From JBCCFW01 sp039029535 (GTDB lineage: Bacteria; Acidobacteriota; JBCCFW01): a stretch of 8,653 bases of DNA. Of this stretch, positions 1-5,227 are shown piece after piece (the stretch's first letter is position 1; every line of letters begins with the position of its first letter). The position numbers were made by a program, and so were the translations under genes. The stretch spans positions 1-8,653 of the forward strand of contig JBCCFW010000251.1 in assembly GCA_039029535.1 (NCBI GenBank), in the 5' to 3' direction. Below the pieces are notes generated by a model that had not been told where the DNA came from, did no database searches, and was given only the letters and a program-made list of their open reading frames with translations.

Positions 1-135
1 GTGAGTTCGTCACATTTCTCGGCGGCCCTCGGCGCCCCTGGCAGTGTTGCTCATCACTTGGATAGGCCCACTATCCGCGCGATTCGCGTCGCGCCAGGAA
101 CGCCGATCATCCACCGATCAATGCAACGAACTCAC
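1..135 (-). ncRNA. Candidate structured RNA (long imperfect hairpin with a three-hairpin head)
   Basis: Left arm 1-42 and right arm 93-135 pair over almost their whole length. Positions 1-10 pair with 126-135, 13-16 with 120-123, 19-22 with 114-117, 24-25 with 111-112, 29-34 with 101-106 and 37-42 with 93-98. That is 32 Watson-Crick pairs in 42 positions with one single-base register shift. Of the ten unpaired positions, six are C/A oppositions on the plus strand. These become G-U wobbles in a minus-strand transcript, while none becomes a wobble in a plus-strand transcript. Positions 17-18 against 118-119 become tandem A-G/G-A, common in folded RNA. The head (43-92) holds hairpins 43-46/55-58, 60-65/71-76 and 79-82/89-92 with almost no linkers. 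It lies 61 nt beyond the stop of the regulator gene, on the same strand, so it could be its 3' UTR, an independent small RNA, or a mobile-element relic. I do not recognise the family. The outer helix may continue past the window edge. Confidence 0.45.
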
Positions 136-196
136 GTGACACCCCACTAGGCGAGCGACGAATGACACCGCCCTGGGCGAAAAGACCCGCGAACAC

Positions 197-1489
197 TCAG
201 GCGACTTGGGAGTCGCGGACTTGCTCGACGGCGAGGGCCAGCTCGGTGAGCACTTCCTCGGCCACGCGGTGCCGGCGGTTCGACAGCAGCAGCGCCACGC
301 TCACCGGGACCGAGATGGGTCGTCCCTCGATCTCGCAGGGCTCGGAGAGCACGGCCTGGATCTCGGCAGCGCAGCTCGTGAGGTCTGCGTCCGGCGGGAG
401 GTTCTCGAGCAGCACGAGGAACTCGCTCGTGTCGTGACGCGCCAGCGTCATCTCGACACCATGACCGAGCTCGGTGGTCGCCTCGGCCACTCCCCGCTCG
501 AGACGCTGGGCCAGCAGCTTGAGCAGGGCCTCGCTCCGGCGGTAGCCGATGCGGTTCTTGAGCCGGTCGAAGTCGTCGATGTCGAAGAGCAGGACGCCGA
601 AGCTCGCGGTCTGGTCCTGCAGGAGCAGCTCGATCGCCTCGTCGAGACGATCCCGGAAGAGCACGTCGGTCGCCAGGCCGGTCAGGCGGTCGCGGAAGGA
701 GTCGTTGACGTCGGTCTGGGACCCGGCCAGGCGGATGGCCTGGCCCGAAGCGTCACGCACCGACTCACCGCGGGTGCGGAACCAGCGGTGACTGCCGTCG
801 GAGTGCCGGATGCGGTAGGTGTGGTCGAACTGCTCGGTCTCCCCCGCCACGTGCGCGCCCAGGGCCCGGTCGAAAGCCTGACGATCGCGGGGGTGGATGC
901 GCTGGGTCCAGGCCTGAACCTCGTGACCCAGGCCGCCCTCGGGGATGCCGAGCATCGCCTCCCAGCGGGGTGAGAAGTAGATGCGGTCCGCCGCGAGATC
1001 CCAGTCCCAGATGCCGTCCCGTGCCCCTTGCGCGGCGAGCGCGAAGCGTTGCTCGCTCTGGCGGAGGGCCCTCTCGGCCTCGGCCCGCGCGAGCTGGCTG
1101 CGGACGCGAGCGAGCACGACCGGACGATTGATGGGCTTGGTGACGTAGTCGTTGGCGCCCAGCTCCAGGGCGCGGACGACGTCCTCGTCGCTGTCCGAGG
1201 CCGTCGCCATGAGAACGGGGAGCGCCGAGGGCGTGAAGCTCTTGCGGACTCCGGTGAGAACCTGGAATCCGTCGACCTCGGGCATCATGAGATCGAGGAG
1301 GATGAGGTCCGGCGGTGAGCTCTCGACCTCCTCCAGCGCCTGGCGCCCTCCCTCGACCTGCGTGACCTGGAAGCCGTGGTGCTCGAGCAGCGATTGCAGC
1401 ATCCGGCGGTTCAGGACGTTGTCGTCCACCACCAGGATGCGTGGTCGGGCATCGGCCCCTGCGGCCGAGCCCGGGTTCCCTGCGGACAT
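197..1489 (-). CDS. Response regulator with REC, PAS and degenerate GGDEF domains
   Basis: A 430-residue soluble signalling protein. Residues about 17-132 are a phosphoreceiver domain with the acid pair D22-D23, phosphoacceptor D66 (in DLMMP), T96 and K118. A short helix (about 133-148, rich in Arg/Glu/Ala) leads to a PAS domain of PAS_3 type at about 149-262 (DGIWDWDL, YFSPRW, HPRD, HRWFRTRG). Residues about 267-425 align with a GGDEF domain (start RLTGLATDVLFRDRL, then FDIDDFDRLKNRIGY), but the signature is DTSEF at 353-357. The usual ND...GH substrate residues are replaced and no RxxD inhibitory site is visible. Diguanylate cyclase activity is therefore unlikely; a pseudo-enzyme, a GTP or c-di-GMP sensor, or a protein-interaction output is more plausible. 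The ATG at 1489 is favoured by GAGGAG on the minus strand (1496-1501), 6 nt upstream. No partner kinase is in the window. The gene is divergent from the exported paralogues; a regulatory link to them is only inferred. Confidence 0.93.
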   Translation of the reverse strand: MSAGNPGSAAGADARPRILVVDDNVLNRRMLQSLLEHHGFQVTQVEGGRQALEEVESSPPDLILLDLMMPEVDGFQVLTGVRKSFTPSALPVLMATASDSDEDVVRALELGANDYVTKPINRPVVLARVRSQLARAEAERALRQSEQRFALAAQGARDGIWDWDLAADRIYFSPRWEAMLGIPEGGLGHEVQAWTQRIHPRDRQAFDRALGAHVAGETEQFDHTYRIRHSDGSHRWFRTRGESVRDASGQAIRLAGSQTDVNDSFRDRLTGLATDVLFRDRLDEAIELLLQDQTASFGVLLFDIDDFDRLKNRIGYRRSEALLKLLAQRLERGVAEATTELGHGVEMTLARHDTSEFLVLLENLPPDADLTSCAAEIQAVLSEPCEIEGRPISVPVSVALLLSNRRHRVAEEVLTELALAVEQVRDSQVA

Positions 1490-1516
1490 GAGCGGCTCCT
1501 CGATGCGTGCGCCCCG

Positions 1517-1537
1517 GTCGGTCGGACATGGACCGAC
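1517..1537. promoter_or_regulatory. Perfect 7-bp dyad upstream of the regulator gene
   Basis: GTCGGTC (1517-1523) and GACCGAC (1531-1537) are exact inverted repeats around the 7-nt loop GGACATG. The dyad lies 28-48 nt upstream of the regulator's ATG. It could be an operator for a dimeric regulator or a hairpin in the regulator's 5' leader. No T tract follows on either strand, so it is not an intrinsic terminator. Short perfect dyads are fairly common in sequence this GC-rich. Confidence 0.3.
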
Positions 1538-1690
1538 AGGGTCGCCTAACGGCTGATTTCGCTCGTCTCGAGCTCCGACCCCGTCCGCCCGACGAGGAAG
1601 CCCGTCAGGCCCCCCTTGCCGGCGCGGCCGATGGCCGACGCTGCCTCGATTCTCGCGCCCTCACCGATCCCTCGCAACCAGGTGCCCCCC

Positions 1691-1746
1691 GTTCAGACGT
1701 GGTCAGCATTCCAAAAATGGGCGATGCTCTCGTAGTATTTCTGAAC
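1691..1746 (+). promoter_or_regulatory. Nested stem upstream of the first exported-protein gene
   Basis: Three nested complementary segments are visible: gttcaga (1691-1697) with tctgaac (1740-1746), agcat (1705-1709) with atgct (1724-1728), and cca (1711-1713) with tgg (1718-1720) around an AAAA loop. The element ends 62 nt before the ATG at 1809 and overlaps the AT-richest part of the divergent region. It may be an operator, a leader hairpin or chance. Strand is assigned only from the nearest downstream gene. Confidence 0.2.
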
Positions 1747-1808
1747 ACATCTCTCACCGAGAAGCCCGTCCCCTGCATTTCGGCCCCTCGGTCCGAGCTC
1801 CCCAGTCG

Positions 1809-4800
1809 ATGCCCCTCCTCGGCTCCCCAGCCCTGAACACGACACGATCGGCGGCCTCCCAGCGGCTCGCCTGGCTGACTTGTGCCCTGCTACTCGGGCT
1901 TGCCCAGCCCGCCCAGGCGCAGACCGCGTGCGGGCCGACGGAGACCACCATCACCGTCGACGGCCGCTTCGGCGACTGGGGCAACGTCCTGCGGAACCCG
2001 GAGAACCTCGTCCTCGATGCCTTCGGCAACTCGGCTCCCTGCGGCTCGACGGGCGACAAGGACTGCGTGACCGGCGCCGGTCAGGATCTCCGCCTCGCCG
2101 CCGTGACCTGGGACACGGACAACCTCTACCTGTTCATCGAGCGCTTCGCCCGGCTCGGCAACTCCAACTCCCGCTACTTCCACTTCTGGATCGACCGAGA
2201 CGACGAGCAGCAGCTCGACGCCGCCGACCGCGACCTCATCCTCCAGCTCGACGTGCGCTCCATGGGGATGATGCCGCGACGCGACAGCCTGGAAGCCGAG
2301 CTGTTCCGGCTGAGCTCGGGCAGCTTCCCCCTCGTCGACGTCGGCGACGCCACCTGCGGTCCCGACGGCGACCTGCCCTGCGGCGACGGGTTCTTCCCCG
2401 ACGACGGCTCGGCCGAGTACGTCTCTGTCGTCACCTATCCCGACTGCCCTGACAACGGCTGCGTGGGGCCGGCCGGGCGTCGCTTCGAGGTGGCGGTCCC
2501 CTGGACCGATCTCAACCTCGAGCCGGGCCAGCCCTTCGCCTTCCACCTCTCCGCTGGCGACCGCCGCTTCCCGCAGAACGGCAACTACACCGGCAGCGTC
2601 TTTTGGGACAACGCCGGCGGCCTGCACGGCGGCCCCGCCAGCACGGGCTTCACCTGCCACGAGGTCGTGCCCGATCGCGAGCGCTTCGCCCTGGCCGGCG
2701 AGACCGTCGTGCACGAGCACTCGGTGCTCAACCTGGGCAACCGCGACGCCACGTTCCAGCTCCGCTCGACCTCGTCGCACGGCTTCACCATGAGCCTGAG
2801 CGCCGACCTGAATCTCAACGGCACGCCGGACCCGGCGGAGCTGCTTTACGTCGACGCCAACGGTGACGGCGACCTCGACGACATGGGCGACTCGGTCACC
2901 TTGATCGGGGACAGCGACGGAGATGGCCAGCCCGACACCGGGCTCCTCGCCGGAGCGCGCGTCGACGCGCCCGGCGGCGAGATCCCCTTGCTCCTGAGCG
3001 TTCAGGTTCCCCTCGCCGCCCCACTCCCGCTCGTCGAGGTGAATCAGCTCGAGGCCACGTCGGCTGACGGGGTCGTGCAGCTCGCCACCGCCCGAACCCA
3101 CGTCGGCCAGCTCATCGCCTGGCAGGACCAGGAGTCCTCCGCAGCCCCGGGCCTCCTCGTGCCCTACGTCCACCTCCTCTGGAACGCCGGCGGTCTCCCC
3201 GATGACATCGGCATCGAGGTGACGTCGAGCGAGGGCTGGCCGGTCACGCTCTACCACGACCCCGGCGAGGTCACGGCCTGCGACGGCGTGGGCGCCGTCG
3301 AGCTCACGGGCGCGATCTCCCTCATGCCCCGCGAGCTCGCCTGCCTCATCGCCCTGGTCGAGGTTCCGGCGGGCGCTGCTCCGGGCGTCATCGACTCGAC
3401 GACCTTCCGGTTCTCATCGACCGCAGCGCCCGGCGTGGAGGGCCTGGTCACGGACGTCACGACCGTCGCGCCCCTCTTCGAGCTGGAGCCGAGCTACACG
3501 GTGGCCGAGGGGACCGCCAAGCACGCAGGCGTGGACAGCATCGTCCTCTTCCCGCATCGCATCACCAACAACGACGAGCTGCCCACCGCCTTCCAGGTCA
3601 CGCACTCCGGAGTGGACGGGACGTACCACGCCGACCCCGACTGCGACGGCAACCCGGCCGACGGCTGGCCCCTGGTCGACCTGACGCCGGAGCTCCCCGC
3701 CTTCGGCGGCTCCGGCTGCTTCATCCTGGCCCTCGACACCTTCGGTCTCGCGACGGGCACCATCGAGACCAACCAGGTGTTCGCCGTGCCGCTCAGCTCG
3801 CCCGTCGAGACGGTCGACACCATCGACGAGCTCATCCTGAGCCGGGCGGTCACCTACTCCGATGCGGCGCGCAGGCTCTCCGAGACCGACTTCCGACCCT
3901 GTGACCGCGTCCACGCCGGTGCGAGCGGTCTCACCAACAACCGGCACGACGAGTTCTTGCTCTGGTGGGAGGACCCGGACGGCAACCGCATCCAGGCCGA
4001 CGTCCGCTCCAGCGACCTCAGGGGCGAGACGGTCGGCACGCTGGACCTCCCCGCCGACGCGACGCCGGGCACTTGGTGGCTGCGGCTGTTCCAGTGCCCG
4101 ACGGGTCCCTTCACGCCCGACGGCGCGTGCGACACGCTCTCCGACAGCCTCGACGCGGTCCCGTTCCGAGTCGGATCGGACGCCCGGGTCGAGCCCCCCG
4201 TCACGGACCTCCCGGCCTACCCCCAGGTCACGCCCCTGCTGCAGGTCAGCACCGAGCTGGTCAACGTCGAGGACCGAGCCCTCGTCGGCACGATCCTCGA
4301 GCACGTCGTGCTCTCCCCCGACCGCTCGCTGTCCCTCGACGAGACGGGAGCGTTCCGCCCACATGCCGACGGCCTCGTTACGCGGCGACGCGCGCTGCCC
4401 GAGGTCGGACCGAGCGCTGCTCTCGACGACGTGCTGGGGCTCGTCGACCTGAGCTTCCCCTTCGAGGCCGCCGACTATCTCGTGCAGGTCGACTGGCGGC
4501 TCTCCTGCGGAGCCCTGCTCGGCTCCTCGCTGGTCACCTTCACCGTCGGCGAGCCCTGCGGTGGCGACGTGCCGGTCACCGGCCCGGGTTCGAGCCTGCG
4601 CGTCGCAGCCGGCAGCGTGCTCACGTGGACCGGACTCGCCGACGCCGAGGCCTACCCCGTCTACCGAGGAACGCTCGAAGGCCTCGGAGGTCTCGCCTCA
4701 CGCGGTCCCGATCCGCTGGACCACGCGTGCCTCGACGTGGTGCCCGCGCCGGGCTGGGTGGACGCGGTGCCCGAGCCACCGGGCGTCGTCGGCGTCTACT

Positions 4801-4895
4801 ACCTCGTCACCGCCTCCAACTCCTGCGGCGTGACGGCCGAAGGACTGGGTTTCGGCTCCGAGGGCAGTCCCCGCCCGACCCCGGCCTGCCCATAG
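1809..4895 (+). CDS. Exported CBM9-like / Ig-repeat / FN3-like protein (paralogue A)
   Basis: A 1028-residue protein of unknown function. Residues 1-37 are a Sec signal peptide: basic start, hydrophobic LAWLTCALLLGLA, cleavage after AQA. Residues about 48-250 resemble the CBM9/DOMON-like sandwich: VDGRFGDW near 50-57, TWDTDNLYLFIERF near 100-113, FWIDRDDE near 126-133 and VPWTDLNLEPGQPF near 230-243. Three Ig-like repeats follow (about 294-428, 446-555, 572-690), each opening with a pattern like G-x-x-V-x-x-x-H-x-x-x-N. Repeat 1 has calcium-type Asp loops (DANGDGDLDD, DSDGDGQPD). Further beta-rich regions occupy about 693-920, and an FN3-like module with VYRGTL, YYLVTASNSCG and a terminal ACP occupies about 925-1028. 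Cysteines are numerous and mostly shared with the downstream paralogue, suggesting disulfides. No LPXTG, PEP-CTERM or other sorting tail is seen. The Shine-Dalgarno site before 1809 is poor, but the start gives a signal peptide matching the paralogue's length. Glycan or calcium binding is inferred from fold only. Confidence 0.9.
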   Translation: MPLLGSPALNTTRSAASQRLAWLTCALLLGLAQPAQAQTACGPTETTITVDGRFGDWGNVLRNPENLVLDAFGNSAPCGSTGDKDCVTGAGQDLRLAAVTWDTDNLYLFIERFARLGNSNSRYFHFWIDRDDEQQLDAADRDLILQLDVRSMGMMPRRDSLEAELFRLSSGSFPLVDVGDATCGPDGDLPCGDGFFPDDGSAEYVSVVTYPDCPDNGCVGPAGRRFEVAVPWTDLNLEPGQPFAFHLSAGDRRFPQNGNYTGSVFWDNAGGLHGGPASTGFTCHEVVPDRERFALAGETVVHEHSVLNLGNRDATFQLRSTSSHGFTMSLSADLNLNGTPDPAELLYVDANGDGDLDDMGDSVTLIGDSDGDGQPDTGLLAGARVDAPGGEIPLLLSVQVPLAAPLPLVEVNQLEATSADGVVQLATARTHVGQLIAWQDQESSAAPGLLVPYVHLLWNAGGLPDDIGIEVTSSEGWPVTLYHDPGEVTACDGVGAVELTGAISLMPRELACLIALVEVPAGAAPGVIDSTTFRFSSTAAPGVEGLVTDVTTVAPLFELEPSYTVAEGTAKHAGVDSIVLFPHRITNNDELPTAFQVTHSGVDGTYHADPDCDGNPADGWPLVDLTPELPAFGGSGCFILALDTFGLATGTIETNQVFAVPLSSPVETVDTIDELILSRAVTYSDAARRLSETDFRPCDRVHAGASGLTNNRHDEFLLWWEDPDGNRIQADVRSSDLRGETVGTLDLPADATPGTWWLRLFQCPTGPFTPDGACDTLSDSLDAVPFRVGSDARVEPPVTDLPAYPQVTPLLQVSTELVNVEDRALVGTILEHVVLSPDRSLSLDETGAFRPHADGLVTRRRALPEVGPSAALDDVLGLVDLSFPFEAADYLVQVDWRLSCGALLGSSLVTFTVGEPCGGDVPVTGPGSSLRVAAGSVLTWTGLADAEAYPVYRGTLEGLGGLASRGPDPLDHACLDVVPAPGWVDAVPEPPGVVGVYYLVTASNSCGVTAEGLGFGSEGSPRPTPACP

Positions 4896-5016
4896 GGGCC
4901 TGCGTCACGGGTCGGCGCGGTCGATCGATGGACGAGCATCGACTTCCTCTTCTCTCCTTGCCTGAGACGGCGATTCCCTGGCGCGCGAACCACGCGGAAC
5001 CGTGACGCAGGCTCCT
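4894..5016 (+). other. Long imperfect inverted repeat starting on the stop codon of paralogue A
   Basis: Arm 4894-4910 pairs with 5000-5016: 16 Watson-Crick pairs plus one G-T at 4897/5013, including 13 perfect consecutive pairs (gcctgcgtcacgg with its complement). Pairing continues inward in the same register to 4921/4989 with three mismatches, giving 24 Watson-Crick pairs in 28 positions. The 67-nt loop contains a 6-bp hairpin, tcgatg (4925-4930) with catcga (4937-4942). The outer arm includes the last two bases of the TAG stop. In the mRNA this would be a large 3' stem-loop. It may protect the transcript end, help termination, or be a relic of an inserted element. The mismatches do not clearly favour one strand: one wobble on plus, one (4918/4992) on minus. 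Confidence 0.5.
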
Positions 5017-5017
5017 G

Positions 5018-5040
5018 GGCCTCCCCCTCGGGATCGGGCC
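5018..5040 (+). other. Small hairpin between the two larger folds
   Basis: ggcc (5018-5021) can pair with ggcc (5037-5040), and tccc (5022-5025) pairs with ggga (5030-5033) around a cctc loop, leaving a 3-nt bulge. It shares 5037-5040 with the outer helix of the next element, so the two are alternatives. Confidence 0.25.
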
Positions 5041-5126
5041 TGAGACCGCCGTTCTCGGCATTTTTTTCTATTGTCGCGCGTGTCGGGAACGGTACCCCCT
5101 CGTTGGGCGTCTGGGGTCTCATGGCC
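5037..5126 (+). promoter_or_regulatory. Three-way-junction-like RNA fold upstream of paralogue B
   Basis: Outer helix: ggcctgagacc (5037-5047) pairs with 5115-5126, 11 pairs with a single bulged T at 5122. It abuts a second helix, 5048-5061 with 5080-5093: 14 consecutive pairs, ten Watson-Crick and four G-T on the plus strand. The four wobbles would be C-A mismatches on the minus strand, so plus-strand RNA is favoured. The loop of the second helix holds most of the T tract. A 3-bp hairpin (5097-5099 with 5105-5107) fills the third position. The element may be the 3' UTR of paralogue A or, if a promoter lies further upstream, the 5' leader of paralogue B. Its fold competes with the short terminator hairpin at 5048-5059. 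No known riboswitch motif is recognised. Confidence 0.35.
5048..5067 (+). terminator. Possible intrinsic terminator after paralogue A
   Basis: GCCG (5048-5051), loop TTCT, CGGC (5056-5059), then A and seven Ts (5061-5067). The stem is only 4 bp but all G/C, and the T tract is the longest in the window. It lies 153 nt after the stop of paralogue A. The short stem makes it weak, and the same bases can pair in the longer downstream fold. Confidence 0.4.
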
Positions 5127-5132
5127 TATGAT
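5103..5132 (+). promoter_or_regulatory. Weak sigma70-type promoter candidate for paralogue B
   Basis: TATGAT at 5127-5132 matches the -10 consensus in five of six positions. TTGGGC at 5103-5108 lies 18 bp upstream but matches the -35 box only in TTG. If used, it would give a leader of roughly 90 nt to the preferred ATG at 5228. The sigma-factor preferences of this organism are unknown. Confidence 0.25.
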
Positions 5133-5212
5133 CCCCCTGCCCACGAGCCAAGCCGACGATGCCTCCCGAACTTAGCCACGCGCTCAGGTACCGGGATTCA
5201 CGCGACGGCAGC

Positions 5213-5218
5213 GAGAGG
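5213..5218 (+). promoter_or_regulatory. Shine-Dalgarno site deciding the start of paralogue B
   Basis: GAGAGG lies 9 nt before the ATG at 5228. No comparable purine-rich site precedes the upstream in-frame ATG at 5159. Confidence 0.55.
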
Positions 5219-5227
5219 CACCGACCG

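Larger units (their letters stand above)
1490..1808. other. Divergent intergenic region with dyads
   Basis: No gene is supported in these 319 bases between the regulator (leftward) and the first exported protein (rightward). Structure that can be seen: a perfect 7-bp dyad at 1517-1537, a 5-bp hairpin at 1561-1573, a hairpin of about ten pairs with one bulge at 1620-1643 around ggccgatggcc, and a nested stem at 1691-1746. The stretch around 1708-1742 is locally AT-richer, and TAGTAT at 1733-1738 is a weak -10 candidate for the rightward gene. I could not assign a matching -35. Promoters for both genes should lie here, but none stands out. Confidence 0.5.

Noticed and set aside
37..98. A functional tRNA gene
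   Set aside because: The cloverleaf outline lacks canonical D-loop GG, T-loop TTC plus purine-A, the 7-bp acceptor stem and a CCA end on both strands.
103..120. Direct repeat ccgatca twice with 11-bp period, as an operator
   Set aside because: The repeat is short and falls inside the long inverted repeat, which explains this stretch better.
1..135. Integron attC site
   Set aside because: The size and imperfect stem fit, but the arms do not carry the RYYYAAC and GTTRRRY core sites in the needed orientation, and no integrase or cassette layout is present.
201..216. Terminator hairpin at the end of the regulator gene (gcgact-tggg-agtcgc)
   Set aside because: The stem is perfect but lies inside the last codons, and on the minus strand the next T-rich bases are about 17 nt away and short.
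206..973. A 255-codon plus-strand frame opposite the regulator gene
   Set aside because: It lies antisense to conserved PAS and GGDEF codons, has no plausible domain, and follows from GC-rich codon bias.
765..1529. A 254-codon minus-strand frame overlapping the REC and PAS codons
   Set aside because: It is an alternate frame of the same DNA, rich in Arg, Pro and Gly. The REC and PAS motifs are in the other frame.
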